Below are positions 22,442 to 34,524 of a stretch of 64,000 nt of DNA, one piece after another. A program made the translations under genes and the position numbers. The stretch covers positions 98,984,002 through 99,048,001 of the forward strand of contig OZ021723.1 in NCBI GenBank assembly GCA_963978545.1, in the 5' to 3' direction. The DNA comes from Linyphia triangularis (lineage: Eukaryota; Arthropoda; Arachnida; Araneae; Linyphiidae). The first letter of the stretch is position 1. Each line of letters begins with the position of its first letter. The notes under the pieces were generated by a model. That model did no database searches, was not told the origin of the DNA, and saw nothing but the letters and a program-made list of their open reading frames with translations.

Positions 22442-23137
22442 CGCTGCAGATTATTTTCTAATATCCAAATTAGTGTTGCAGACTGGCAGAAAAGATTTTG
22501 CTACTGGGTGTTGTTTGAGATAACCATTATAAATTTTATTTATTTATTTATTCATTTTTTTCCACATTTAATTTCTGATAAGAATTGATAATGTGTGACT
22601 TAATATATATGTACAACTTTCACTGTCATGAATAAAGCTTCATTTTGAGTTTTATCTATTTGTTTTTCTGCTAGTCAACCCTTAGGTATATTACATCACA
22701 AAAAAATACTTCTTTAGTTTCATTCAATGCTAAAATGGTGAATTTTTAATTAGTTTTTTTTAGTTAAATTTTAAAACTTGATCGTAATGCTAATACTATT
22801 GGAAAAGACGTTGTTTCGAAAGGAGCAGGGTGCTTGTTGAATTTCTTTATGCCTGAATTATCTATGTACCCGAAGCTGTATGCACCGAAGCTTTTGTTGA
22901 AACATGATAGCGAGTTTATTTGTTATTCAGAAAAGTTTTGTGAGCATTTTGAAACGAAGAATATGATGTACTCTGGTTTCATCATGTAAAAATTGCCCAT
23001 CATTTCATATATATGTATAGCCCCTCTAAGGTCATTCACTATTTTGTTTCAATCAAATACAATTTATTAAAGCACTAAAAAGAAATTATTCAATGAAATT
23101 GGGGAAAATTAAAAATTCATCTTGCATTAATATAACT
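22439..23137. other. Intergenic DNA, nothing assigned
   Basis: AT-rich sequence without a recognisable gene or element end. Confidence 0.45.
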
Positions 23138-23613
23138 CATAAAAACAGAGATTTAAAAAAATCCTTTATATGCACCTGTCAATTTTTATATTCATTAACA
23201 CATTGCCGATATCACAAACATTTTTAACGGCAAAATGTGTGTGGCAAACCACGTTTCAAAATGTATTTATTTAAAATGAACTTGAATCTCAAACACAAAT
23301 ATTATTTATTTATTCTGTTTAAAGTAATTTTATTATTTATTTAAAAAAAATCTGACTATAGGAAAAGAGTTTCAACAATGATCGATTCAAAACTATTTTA
23401 ATGCGATTGAATGACGGCAAGTTGGTTTATCAGTATTCCGTAAAAGCGACCTTTTAGTTACAGTTACAGCCCCAAATTTGATTGAATGCATCGTCATCAA
23501 TATCGAATCCATCTGCCAAGTTTCAGCCCGATTGGACGACGGCAAGGGGGTTAATCAGATTCCGCTCCCCTCGACATACCAACATACAAAAGCGAAGTTA
23601 ATATAAAGGATTT
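23138..23613 (+). repeat. Interspersed repeat family R1, copy B
   Basis: Same order of words as the copy at 20010-20540, including 'catctgccaagtttcagcc' and 'aagttaatataaaggattt'. Confidence 0.75.
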
Positions 23614-23789
23614 AAAAACAAGACGGCATCTTGTAGATACAAAATGAAACAATTGTAATTAAAACGTATTAACTATTGTTAAATTTGCAAGCAAACATTT
23701 ACCAAAAAAAAGTAAGCGTTTAATTTATTAAATTAAAGCAAAATGGGATTTACGGGATTGTTGCCTTTTTACTAAATCCATAATAATAG

Positions 23790-24085
23790 TAGTAGGGGTG
23801 TGGAACATTGCACAACTTTCAATATATTTTCATCATGCATTTTGAAAAAATGGCCAATATGGCGATATTTTTTGCGGTAATTCCCTTATAGATCTAAAAA
23901 AAAAAAAAAAAAAAAAAATAAACCTTCGCCAAAATGATGATTGTGGCAATATACTTTTTGATAATCCTTATATTATCCTTTATTATAAGTGAAACTAAGA
24001 GGAGAAGAAAAAAACGATTGTTGATGAAGTATATGCTCAAAGAAAGGAGAACTCTGTATTGAACGCATTCGTTTTTCAAGAACAG
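23790..24085 (+). repeat. Interspersed repeat family R2, copy 1 (truncated)
   Basis: It begins 'ggtgtggaacattgcacaac' and includes an A tract and 'ataagtgaaact.agaggag'. It is similar to 34525-35030 and 57830-58400. The family continues into 'gcattcgtttttca', after which this copy diverges, where Helitron-like sequence begins. Confidence 0.7.
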
Positions 24086-24372
24086 ATGTCTTTGTCTCGT
24101 AAGATTGTTCGCACGAGAGTCTACGGATATGTTAATTAATAAAGACGAGTTGTTAAGTTTTCAACCACAGCAGTATTTTCAATCCAGCATCCTAATCGTA
24201 GTCACACCTCATGAACGAACCTATATAATTCTGTGGAAAGGGAATAATCACAGTTTCAGTGAATTTTTCAACGAGCGAAGCGAGCTTGATTTTGCGTAGC
24301 AATGAACCTTTCTGCGAGCGAAGCGCCAAATGGGACCTACTATATACACCAATGCAGGGCCTATTCTAACGG

Positions 24373-24444
24373 GCAGTCGTAGCTCATTTGGGCAGTCGTA
24401 AATTGAAAATGGGCAGTCGTAAATCAGAAATTGGGCAGTAGTAA
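24373..24444 (+). repeat. GGGCAGTCGTAAATT subterminal repeats
   Basis: Four copies of GGGCAGTCGTA (the last GGGCAGTAGTA) spaced about 19-22 bp apart inside the left end of the hAT element. Possible transposase-binding array; function is inferred. Confidence 0.8.
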
Positions 24445-26494
24445 AAAAGGGAAAAAAATAAAAAATTGTAAATTCATTATAATTTTCTCTTTCTAAATTT
24501 TCTATGTTTTGGTTTTCTTTCTTTATCAACTTTTCAAAGCTTTGCGATAGCATAATTTCCTGCAAAGTTGCATAGATTATTTTTACATTTACTTCTTTAG
24601 GAAGTATTCAGCTTTGCCATGGCTCAAAAAGCTCTGGCCTTGCGTTGCGTTACCTAGCATACAATAATGTGGATAGGTCAAGATAGGTATAGAATAAAAA
24701 ACCTATTCAAATTGGCTCAGTATAGATCCCAAATTATAATATCTTTAACCCTCATCCTCGAATCGTCCCCTTAATCAGAAAGCATGCAAGTTATTATAAG
24801 CTTCTTAAAGAGCTAAACAGATTAGTATTGAAAATTTCAAGCAGTCAAAATTTTTCCTCTCGTTTTGAAAATCAAGTCTGCTAAATTTTATCGAAGTCTA
24901 ATAAAACTTTATATTTCTAGTTATGATTTTAACCCTTAAGGGGTCAAAAAAGGGGAGGAGAGTGTTTTTCGAAATTTTAACCAGCCAGGAATCTTCTTTG
25001 TTTCAAAGATCAAGTGCGAAAAATTTCATTAAGATTGGAATTAAACTGTAGCTTCTTATTAAACTACTTGCATAAATAAGGACACTCTCATTTAAATATA
25101 TAGATTTTGTTACATTACATTATTAAGCTCAACATTCATATATTATTAAAATTTATTTTGAATGTTTTTAATGACATGGTATCTTACTTCATTTTCTTAA
25201 GAAAGTGAAGAAAAAATCTTCTTGCGAGTATACATTTGCAGTATTTTTTTTAATTTTGGAATATTTTTAGGAATCCAAGTAATACTTTTTCCATTGTGAT
25301 GACAAATGCTTCGTTTTTATTTAAAAATAATATTCGGTTTTACTTGCTAATGTGTATAAGGATTTTTTCATCCTATTTTATATTTCCTGTGTCTATTTAT
25401 TTAATGATTTTTATTTATTTCAATGGAATCTTTTTAAGCTTTATGGCTTAGGAAGGCTGGATAAGAGAATTTAGAGTCTCAAACGATTTAATTTCAAGAA
25501 AAACTGCAATATAAAAATTCAAATTGATCAATTTGATCATTGATCTATAAATCTCCCCAAACTGGGTTTTTCTTAGAAGTAAGCTTCATGTTATTTGTCG
25601 TTTTTAGCCATGCTATATGTATTTTAGGAAGAATTGTCCAGTTTGTTTTAAACATTTCTATATTTACAATACGTACGTAAATGTGACAATATCATAATCA
25701 CTCAATTTGCAACTTTGTAAACTTTTCATAATAAATCTTTATTTTCTTGTCGTGCATTTACAAATCTAAGCTTTTGGGTTAATTGCATTACTTGGATTAT
25801 AAGGTGTATTTTTTCCCATAGAAAATAAGAACAAGAATCTGTTGAATAAGAAATCAGTAAACTTCGTGGCGAGTGTGACAAAATCATTTACAGTTACTAC
25901 AGAATGAGAGGAAATAGTCTTGGGGTATTTTTGAGCTTCTTTCTTTCACATTCGGGATTCGCATCGCAAGCAAAACCTCTCTCTTTGGTTGTGTCCCTTC
26001 TCCCCTATTTCCGGTCAACGGTACTGTAGTAACTCTATCCCTTGGAATGTGGTTGAGCAACTGGGGTGAGGGGACATTTTTTTTTTAAATCTTTCTATAG
26101 TGTATTTTTAGGGGGTCGGGGACAACAGGTTGTTTGTTGATGTGAGAAACGAGTACGAGACTGTAAAAAAAAAGGCTTTGAATTGCTGAAAATGGTGACT
26201 GGATGAAGTGGGTGGTAATCTTTTATTATATGTTTCCCTCAGAGTCAGAAGTGAAATAATTATAATTTATAATTGGTATAATTGTCTCTTCGATGTCACA
26301 ATGAAAAGGTATGTCAATTTTAAATAAATATGAAATATATAGCAGGGCACGGGATTACTGTATTAAAAATCGAGTTATTGCTAAATTTAAAGAAAAATTA
26401 GCAGATGATATTGTTTTTTATTTTTAAGTTGACATTTTTTTGTAGTTTAAAACACAGCTGAATTAACATATAATTCTGTAATTCAAGAACTAGA

Positions 26495-26663
26495 GGATGT
26501 GGGGTTAAGCACTCTGATATTGCATGCCAAAGGTACTGGGCTCGAATCCTGGATAATGGATGTTGATTACGATCCAGAATTCACGTTAAACTATAGGTCC
26601 TATCTTGGCTAACCGTTATTGTGTATAAAAATAGGCTGGTAAGCGAACAAATCAATAACCATA
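26495..26663 (+). mobile_element. Second tRNA-like SINE family
   Basis: It has a weak A box ('ggggttaagcactctgata') and a B box-like GGCTCGAATCC about 50 bp later. Direct repeats AACTAGA flank it at 26488-26494 and 26664-26670, and the tail is 'atcaataaccata'. Its body is unrelated to the SINE at 18137. Confidence 0.6.
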
Positions 26664-27668
26664 AACTAGAATTTTATTAATGAAAATGAAACATACTTTT
26701 TATAAAAATTTTTAAAGCAGCAATTTTAAAATTACAAGTCCCCAACATGAATATTTTGAATTCCCTAAGCAAAAGAAGAAAAAAATTACAATTACAAATG
26801 CTTAAAAAAGTGTCAAATTTAACTTTTACTTGTGAAATATAAATCATCAGGGGTTGGGCAATAAAAGGGCTTGTGAGGAGAAGCGACCGGAATAAACTTT
26901 TTGTGCAACTTTTAATGAAATTGCACATAGTAACCTTTAAACCTGACAATAAAATTGTACTTCAAAAAATTGAAATCTAAATTGATGAAGGTGGTTTGTG
27001 AAGGTATTATTTTTTCCTTTCTAATCCAAGTTTTTACAATACATAAAATTCTATGCATTTGGTAAATTACTCAGATACTTACCCCTGCTCCCTAAAATAT
27101 TAAACGACAGGTATTTTGACTGCATAAAAATAAAAAGTAAAAACTTATAGACATGATGACTCAACGAACTTGCTTATTTACTCGTTAATTGTAATTAATT
27201 TAATATACATTTACGATATTTTTTTTAGTAAGCACTTTGGTAGATAGGAAGGAATCTTTGTTTCTTTTGATGAATTTAAATGCACTTTCATCACGAAAGA
27301 AATTTTTCCTGGCAAGACAAGGTTTTAGTTCTTGCTGAATGCTTAACTTGTTGAACAACACACCCATTCTTACTAAATTCAAAGCATCCAAAACAGCAAC
27401 TTCTAAAATCGCCCCCCCCCCCTCCCTCTCCCCCCCTTAAATCTCTTCAAATGCATATGCTGCTTATGCCACTGTTCAACTTTATTATACATAAGGTGTG
27501 TTTTTTCCCAGGTGGAGAAGAGGGAGGGGGGGGGGGGAGGTTCTGGGCAGTCGTAAATTTTGCTTAGAATAGGCCCTGCACCAATGATGGATCTCTGCAA
27601 CGTGGGGCCAAGCAACTAAAAAATTTCATGTGGTAAAATTTCGTAGTGAAGCACGGGTATTCAGCTAG

Positions 27669-29731
27669 TATTAAATAACTTTTTTTATTTTAATGTATAT
27701 ATAGTTTGAGAATTATTAAACAATTTAATTGTTTGAAAAAATTTCCGGCACACTTAAACAATATCGGAAGGTAGAATTTTTACATGCGTTTCTATAACTT
27801 TTTTGAGATTTGTGTACACTTAATATTTTTTCGTGGGTCCTTATTAAGTTAGCATGTGTGTGTGTGTGTTTACTGTTTAGTTCATTTTCAAATGTATTCC
27901 ATGCCTTACTGATGTGACTGTCTTCAAACACTGTGGTACTTCGAAAACGAAATCAGACAAACAATTACATAAGCAAATTAAATCTACTTTTGTGTTTACG
28001 AAACCAACCATTCAATAATATATAAAGTAAAGCAAAAATGAAGACGGAATTTTACAGAGAGATTTCGTTTTAATGGAAAAGAAAAGTACCGGAAAAAAAA
28101 AAAAAAAAAAAACGAGCCAAGGTCATTTTAATAATTCGCCAAAAGCAAATAATTTTTTCCATGCAAATAACTCTCATATTACTTCACATGGAGGCAATAT
28201 ATTGCATATAACATAACGACATTATTAATGGAATATTATTTTAAGAAGAATAAATTATCTGGAATTAATAATACACAAAATTACATTTAACTAGTAAGAT
28301 AAAAATAACTTCTCACTACACCACATTATAAAAAACAAATAATAATTCATAAAAAAATTGGATTGAGTGTTAAATAAAACGCAAACAGTTTAGGAGAACA
28401 TCCGCAATGGACATTTGTAATTTTTTTTTATTCAATTCTAAATGTTTTGAATAGGCCATAAACGTAAAAATTTCTGCTCAATGCACTTTTTTTTTTTTTT
28501 TTTTAATTTTTTTTTTTAATATGCGTTTAAAATTACCTTGTTAGAGGTTGGCGAGAAAACGGCTCATTTCGTTGGCATTAAACGTGACGTAAAGATATCT
28601 CAAACATCTTGGCTTGAAATGCCGCAGCGGAAACCAGATTTGCAAGTTTCTCGCAAATAACACCAACCTGTATGGAATGTGGCAATGGTCTACCAACGCC
28701 AACTTTTTTAACAATAACTATTTGGCAGAAACCTCACGATAAACATAGAAACGTAGGGATCTCTTTGCGTCACGAATTTTGTTGACAGTTTTGATCGAAC
28801 TGGTTTTGGGGCATTTTCTTTTCTTAATATTTAAATAACTAATTTTTTTAAAGAAGTTTTGTTTAAATATTTGGAATTAGAAAGAAATTCTTCATAAATA
28901 TGTACTAATTCCACTCGTTTTTAAAAAACGCGGGAATTGTCCATTCAGATACAATGGTTATGGAGATACTACTGAACGAAAAAAACTGAGTTTAGGTGTT
29001 GCCCAGATCACGTGACATGTTGTTGTGTTCATTGGAAGGCTACTGTTCTCTCCAGCCTCATTAGAACTGGATGTTCGTCACAATGCCAACCAAATACACG
29101 CCGAAATCAGTTTTCACCGTGATTTTCTTAAAATTTAATCTATAAATAAAAATTACAATTTCAAATATGTCAAAATGTATATCTGAAATGTCTAAAATTT
29201 ATTTAGAAAGTCTGATTTTTGAATTAGTTGATTTAATCTTGATAATTTAACATTTAACTGCAGTAGAGTCGCAGATTCCAATTGACATTACAAGCCAAAT
29301 TTCTGCCCTCGCAGAATGTCTAAGAACTAGTTTTTAACCCTCCCGGGCTGCTTTATTGGTAAACATGACCCTCAATCTTACTTATAATCAATCCTTGTTG
29401 GTTTGGTGGGTGGTGTTGGAGTTTGAGAGAGCTGTTTTCTGCACAATGTGGTTTTTTTGCACGAGATAGATTTAACCTTATAACTTTTTAATAATACATA
29501 TGTGGCTGTGTAATAAAGCTCTTGATAGTGGCAGAAATAGGCAGCCAGAACCTTGGTAACAAAACAAACAAATTATTAGCAAAGAGCAGTATGTTATTAT
29601 TGTCTTTTTTTCTCCAACTTGACACCTTTTCGACTCGATTTTTACACTTGTAAAATAGTTTAACTTTGAAACTATATCAATTCAAACGCAGTAACATTGT
29701 GCCGCGGTCTCGTACATATGAGCAATGCAAA
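27669..29731. other. Intergenic flank upstream of zinc-finger gene 2
   Basis: AT-rich with A tract 28099-28113 and T tracts 28487-28518. No coding feature is recognised. The promoter of the next gene should be here; an in-frame open run extends to 29666 but has no ATG before 29732. A possible acceptor 'aattcaaacgcag' lies near 29690. Confidence 0.4.
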
Positions 29732-31525
29732 ATGTCTGCTGAAGAAAATACTCTTGAACAGCAACTTCCTGAAAGTCCTCACACTTGTGAAGTATGTACC
29801 CAGCAATTTTCTTTGAAGTCACACCTAAAAACACACCTCTTGAGTCACTCAAAAAATATACACGAATGCGAGGTGTGCAATAAAACGTTTACTAGCAAAT
29901 CTAGTTATCAAACGCATCTTTTAGTCCACACTGGAGAAAAACCGCATGTATGCGATACATGCAATAGGGCATTTGCTCTTAAAACTACCCTCAAAACACA
30001 CCTTCTCACTCACACTGGTGAGAAGAAGCATGTGTGTGAAGTGTGCAAAAGAGCATTTGTTCAAAAAGCTAGTCTTGTCCAACATTGCCTAGTTCACACT
30101 GGAGAAAAACCTTATGTATGCGAAGTGTGCAATAAGGCATTTACTGCAAAAGGTAGTCTCGTGAGGCACAACCTAGTTCACACAAAAGAAACGAGACATG
30201 TATGTCCAGTGTGTAAAAAGGCATTCACTGGTAAAGGTTACCTCCTGCAACACCTCCTGATTCACGCTGGAGAAAAACAAATTTGTAATGTGTGCAATAA
30301 AGCCTTCTCACATAAAAGTAGCCTCAAACAACATCTCCTTACCCACACTGGTGTAAAACAACATGTGTGTGATGTGTGCAATACAGCATTTACTACAAAA
30401 AGTGGCCTCAAGCAGCATATCCTAATCCACACTGTAAAGCAACATCTATGCGAGGTCTGCAATAAGGCATTTGCTCATTCAAGGTATCTGATGAAACATC
30501 TCCTACTTCACACTGGTGAAAAACCATTTGTATGTGAAGTGTGCAATAAGGCCTTTTTTCAAAAATCGTCTCTTTCGAATCACATCTTAATTCACACTGG
30601 AGATAAGAAATATGTATGTGAAGTGTGCAATAAGACATTTACTCTACAAAGGTATCTCATGCAGCACATTCTTGTTCACACAGAAGGAAAGAAACACGTA
30701 TGCAAAGTGTGTAAAAAGGCATTCACTCAAAAAAGTAACCTCCTGCAACACCTTCTAATTCACACTGGTGAAAAACCACATGTGTGTAATGTGTGCAATA
30801 AAGCCTTCACTCAAAGAAGTGGCCTCAAACTACATCTCGCAGCCCACACTGGAGAAAAGCCCCATCTATGTGAGGTCTGCAACGAGGCATTTGCTTACTC
30901 AAGTTCACTCGAAAGGCATCTTCTACTGCACACTGGAGAAAAGCCGTTTGTATGTGAAGTGTGTAACAAAAAGTTTGCTCTTAAGTCCTATCTCAATCAA
31001 CACCTACTGTCCCACAGTGAAGAAAGACCGCATAAATGCAATGTATGCAATAAGACATTCGTTAAAAAACAGCAACTCAAAAGACACTTTCTAATACATA
31101 CTGGAGAAAAAGTGCATGTGTGTGAAGTTTGCAATAAAGCTTTTGCCTATAAAAATAAGCTCAAACTACACCTCCGACGTCATACTGGTGAAAAACCTTT
31201 TGTATGTGAAGTGTGTAACAAAGAGTTTTCTTTTAAAGACTATCTTGACAATCATCTCCGAGTCCATCGAGGAGAAAGACCACATGTATGCAACACATGC
31301 AACAAGACATTCGTTAAAAGAGAGCAACTCAAAAGACACCTCCTAGTACACAGTAAATATACTTGTAAAGTTTGCAATGAGGCTTTTGCTTCTAGAAGTA
31401 TGCTTGATAAACATCGTATTACTATTCATTTTGAAGAAAAGAAGCATGTTTGCATTACATGCCATAGGAAATTTTTTCAAGAAGAGGATCTCAATAGACA
31501 TCTCCTAATCCACACTCGCGAGTAG
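29732..31525 (+). CDS. C2H2 zinc-finger protein, 21 fingers, single exon
   Basis: 597 residues from the first ATG (29732, A at -3); the open frame extends upstream but has no earlier ATG. A leader of about 18 residues is followed by 21 C2H2 fingers, almost all C-x2-C-x12-H-x3-H; finger 20 is H-x4-H. Many linkers are canonical TGEKP; a few are altered (SKNI, TKETR, AGEKQ with a shortened start to finger 7). Fingers 9, 14 and others share a CEVCNKAFA-HS/YS core, showing internal duplication. It is a probable nuclear DNA-binding regulator. There is no KRAB, SCAN, ZAD or BTB domain. It is a paralogue of the gene at 18864 on the same strand. The reading frame ends in TAG in the middle of what was once a longer array. 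Confidence 0.93.
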   Translation: MSAEENTLEQQLPESPHTCEVCTQQFSLKSHLKTHLLSHSKNIHECEVCNKTFTSKSSYQTHLLVHTGEKPHVCDTCNRAFALKTTLKTHLLTHTGEKKHVCEVCKRAFVQKASLVQHCLVHTGEKPYVCEVCNKAFTAKGSLVRHNLVHTKETRHVCPVCKKAFTGKGYLLQHLLIHAGEKQICNVCNKAFSHKSSLKQHLLTHTGVKQHVCDVCNTAFTTKSGLKQHILIHTVKQHLCEVCNKAFAHSRYLMKHLLLHTGEKPFVCEVCNKAFFQKSSLSNHILIHTGDKKYVCEVCNKTFTLQRYLMQHILVHTEGKKHVCKVCKKAFTQKSNLLQHLLIHTGEKPHVCNVCNKAFTQRSGLKLHLAAHTGEKPHLCEVCNEAFAYSSSLERHLLLHTGEKPFVCEVCNKKFALKSYLNQHLLSHSEERPHKCNVCNKTFVKKQQLKRHFLIHTGEKVHVCEVCNKAFAYKNKLKLHLRRHTGEKPFVCEVCNKEFSFKDYLDNHLRVHRGERPHVCNTCNKTFVKREQLKRHLLVHSKYTCKVCNEAFASRSMLDKHRITIHFEEKKHVCITCHRKFFQEEDLNRHLLIHTRE

Positions 31526-31915
31526 CAACATATATGTAACAAGCAATTTACTGGTATGTGGTTTCTTACGAATCATTTCAAAATTCTCACTGGAGAAAAG
31601 CCATATGTTTGCAAGGTGTGCAATAAGTCTGAAGCAACTGCCCAACAGATGGCGTTGCCAGTAAATATCGCCAGTAAACTCACCAGTAAGATAGTTTCCG
31701 ATAAATTTAATACTATAGAACTTGAGTAACCTAACTCTTCCTTGAGGATCCTTTTGGCAGACTTGGTTTACGAAAGGGCTACAAGTTGTTTTCATGGAAA
31801 AGTAGCCTTAAAAAGCATCTTCTAACCCATTAAAAGTAAAATTCATGACATTTTCTGTTCTACTACTTTAAAACAGTCATATCCTTATTCATGGAGAAGG
31901 ACAAGACAGTAAAGG
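31526..31915 (+). pseudogene. Decayed zinc fingers continuing past the stop of gene 2
   Basis: After the TAG the same frame reads QHICNKQFTG, FLTNHFKILTGEKPYVCKVCNKS, i.e. a finger that has lost its first C-x2-C, then the start of another. The second half of that finger (FSWKSSLKKHLLTH) resumes at about 31790 after intervening unrelated DNA. A further HILIHGEG remnant lies near 31885 in a different frame. The ancestral protein therefore had at least two or three more fingers. Confidence 0.85.
31629..31786. mobile_element. About 155-bp insertion splitting a zinc-finger codon block
   Basis: Unrelated sequence separates 'VCKVCNKS' from 'FSWKSSLKKH' of one ancestral finger. It includes 'cagatggcgttgcc' and 'cgccagtaaactcaccagta'. 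I find no clear terminal inverted repeat or long target duplication, so its class is unknown. Confidence 0.6.
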
Positions 31916-32720
31916 TAAAGCATAGAACATTGACTTCAACTGAAACCCAGAATCATATTGAAACAGTAAGTCCATGGACAAAGCCAATTTTGCAGTATAC
32001 CTGATGTCTTCGTCCCCAAATGAGTTATTGATAATTTTGGTCAACTCTAATGTGACCAGATTTTCTGACTGAATAGGGAAGGTATAATTTTCTCACACAA
32101 TTCTAAAATCTTCAATGTTCTAGGTTTTTTTGAAGATATACATTGTAATTCATATGTTTATTTGACTTTATAATTAACTTTCAGCTATACTTTACATATG
32201 CTTCTTATATGAGGCTATTGAGTTTAACATATTTTTATTTGATTGTTGAAAACCTAAAAACTCTATGCAAGAATATGAAAAGTTAATTTTGGTTATTAAC
32301 AAAGATTTCGAGTATCCTCAGAAAGTTGTATTTTCTCAGAAGTCTAAATTTTAATAACAATAGAAAATTTCTTTTCAACGGTGGCAGCTGTTCCTTCAAA
32401 CTAAAGACGAATTTCACAATTTTCATAATAATGACAATTTCAATTGAGTGCTGATGGAAATGGGTAAAAAACCTACTCCAAAAACTTCATCTGTTACCTA
32501 CTCTATTAGTTTTTCTTGTTTAGGGAAATTCTGAAGAAATTTTTTGTTTTGTTTTAAAGGACTTTGGCGGGACTATGTAATGGAAAAAAGGGACATTCGG
32601 GCAGCAGGACAGTAAGGTGAAAAGCAGGACTGTCCCGCCAAAATCGGAACATCTGGTCACATTAGTCAATTGAGACCAACTTGGGATTGACCGATTCAAC
32701 TTGGGATTGACCAATTTAAT
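31916..32720. other. Intergenic DNA, nothing assigned
   Basis: AT-rich sequence after the decayed fingers; a direct repeat 'caacttgggattgacc' occurs twice near 32668-32712. Confidence 0.45.
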
Positions 32721-33105
32721 AATGGTTTCACATTACTGAGTACATCACAACTTGGAAGAATTGCAAATTAAAAGATAATTTTAAAGGAATGCTGCAGTGA
32801 TCAATGCATTCTTTTCGCAATTGTGATGTTCAGAAGACGTTATGATGTAATTTATCAAAAAATATTATTTTTCTTTGCTTAGCAAGCACAACTCATTGTT
32901 AGTGTTTCATTTTATGCCAACCACTAACAATGAGTTGTGCTTGCTAAGAAAAGAAAAATAATATTTTTTTGTAAATTGCCTCATAGCGTCTTCTGAACAT
33001 CACAATTGCAAAAAGAATGCATTGATCACTGCAGCATTCCTTTAAAATTGTCTTTTAATTTGCTATTCTTCCAAGTTGCGATGCACTCAGTAATGTGAAG
33101 CCATT
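32721..33105. mobile_element. Foldback element (MITE), about 180-bp arms
   Basis: Arms 32721-32904 and 32922-33105 are inverted copies with a 17-bp loop. Matching words: 'cacattactgagt' with 'actcagtaatgtg', 'ctgcagtgatcaatgcattc' with its complement, 'cactaacaatgagttgtgct' with its complement. Few mismatches, so it is fairly young. No coding frame; superfamily not decided. Confidence 0.93.
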
Positions 33106-33414
33106 ATAGGAATTCTCATAAGATTTTTGCGTTTGACATAATATGTGAAACCCATCCATTGAATTGTTCATGTTGTTAGGATGTACAAAAGCCACATCTC
33201 GGAATTAATGTCACTGAAAGAACAATTTTGTCTTATTAAACGAACATAAATATTTGTTTCTTTAAAAGAAAATTTTAAGTGCTTTAAAAAGTTGAATGGA
33301 TGGAATTATTAGAAAAACAATGAAAAAATGCTTCAGTTGGAAAGTTTCATTAGATAATTGTTTTCTGCACTAATGATGTGCTCAATAATTACAAGTTTCC
33401 TTTTTAAATTCTTT

Positions 33415-33910
33415 ATATTAACTTCGATTTTATGTGTTTGTCAATGAGAGCGGAATCTGCGGAGGCCTAATAAACCCCCTTGCCATCATCCAACCGGGCT
33501 GAAACTTGGGAGATAGGTTCGATGTTGATGACAATGCTTTCCATCAAATTTTGGTGTTGAAACTGTCGCTAAATGATCGCTTTTACAGAATACTAATAAA
33601 CCAACTTGCAGTCATCCAATCGCGTTAAAATAGTATTGAAATGATCATTGTCGAAACTCTGTCCTGTTTCCAATTTTTTTTTTAATAAACAAACAATAAA
33701 ATTACTTTTATCCGAATAAATAAATGATATTTGGATGCGAGGTCATAAATCAACGTTCATTTTTAATAAATAAATTTTGAAATGTAATTTGCTGCATATT
33801 TTGCTGATAGAAATGTTTTGGATATTGGCGCTGTGTGTTAATGAATATAAAAATCGACAATGCATGTAAAGGATTTTTAAAAACTCTGTTTTTATGGGTT
33901 ATATTATTGT
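33415..33910 (-). repeat. Interspersed repeat family R1, copy C
   Basis: Reverse-orientation copy: begins 'ttatattaacttcgat', contains 'gggctgaaacttgggagat' and ends near 'aaactctgtttttatgggtta'. Confidence 0.75.
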
Positions 33911-34524
33911 CATGTGAGAGGCATGGGTTTGATTTCCTACTAGGCATAGGAACTTAAAACTACTTGAATTCATTTGTTTTTTATTATATTTATTAATATT
34001 TTTTTTATAAATGATCATTACATCCCAGAATAACGTAATCTTTTGTCGATTTGAAAATATTTGCTTTTTCCATACAAATAATTGTCTGTTTTAAATGGTT
34101 GCCCTGTTGCAAAGAGTAGCCTCAAAATGTTATTTCCAAAGCCGCTTTCAATAACTTTAATGTTGTAGTTCTCGTTACATCCAAACGATTTAAGATATAT
34201 GCCTAGAACATTCAAGGTTGCAACTAAATATAAAATAAAAAGGCATCTAATATAATAAAGAATGTTTACTGTTTGTTAACAAACCCATTTTATGTATCCA
34301 ATCAGCATCGTCAGTAAAAAGGGACAAAACCATGTGGGGCCAAAATAAGCATTTTTCTTGATATTGCATTCCAAAACAGTAAAAGATCAAAATGTTTGCG
34401 AACTTTGTCCACCTATTCCTATTTGTAGCTACCGATTCCTATGCGTAATTAGTGGAAAAGCACTTTATACACATTCAAGAATTTTACTTATATCAAATGA
34501 TTCTTCAGGATAAAAAAAACTAGA
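33911..34524. other. Intergenic DNA, nothing assigned
   Basis: AT-rich; 'catgggtttgatttcctac' near 33922 resembles a B box but no SINE body or duplication supports it. Confidence 0.4.

Larger units (their letters stand above)
24355..27578. mobile_element. Non-autonomous hAT-like element, 3.2 kb, 8-bp TSD
   Basis: The terminal inverted repeat is CAGGGCCTATTCTAA at 24355 and its complement at 27564-27578. Direct repeats CACCAATG flank it at 24347-24354 and 27579-27586. The left subterminal region has four spaced copies of GGGCAGTCGTAAATT or a variant (24373-24444). The right end has one copy in the same orientation (27544). The interior holds a SINE and pure C and G tracts, but no transposase. 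Confidence 0.88.
24190..27668 (+). mobile_element. Helitron 3' portion interrupted by a hAT element
   Basis: The segments 24190-24354 and 27587-27668 join into one sequence matching the 3' part of the complete Helitron at 60446-61505 ('gcgagcgaagcg', 'caccaatga.ggat', 'aatttcgtag.gaagcacgg'). The 3' end is 'cagCTAG' followed by T, the CTRR-T rule for Helitrons. The 5' end is not found. No Rep or helicase sequence is present. Confidence 0.7.

Noticed and set aside
33905..33960. Another SINE based on a B box-like word
   Set aside because: No A box, body match or target duplication.
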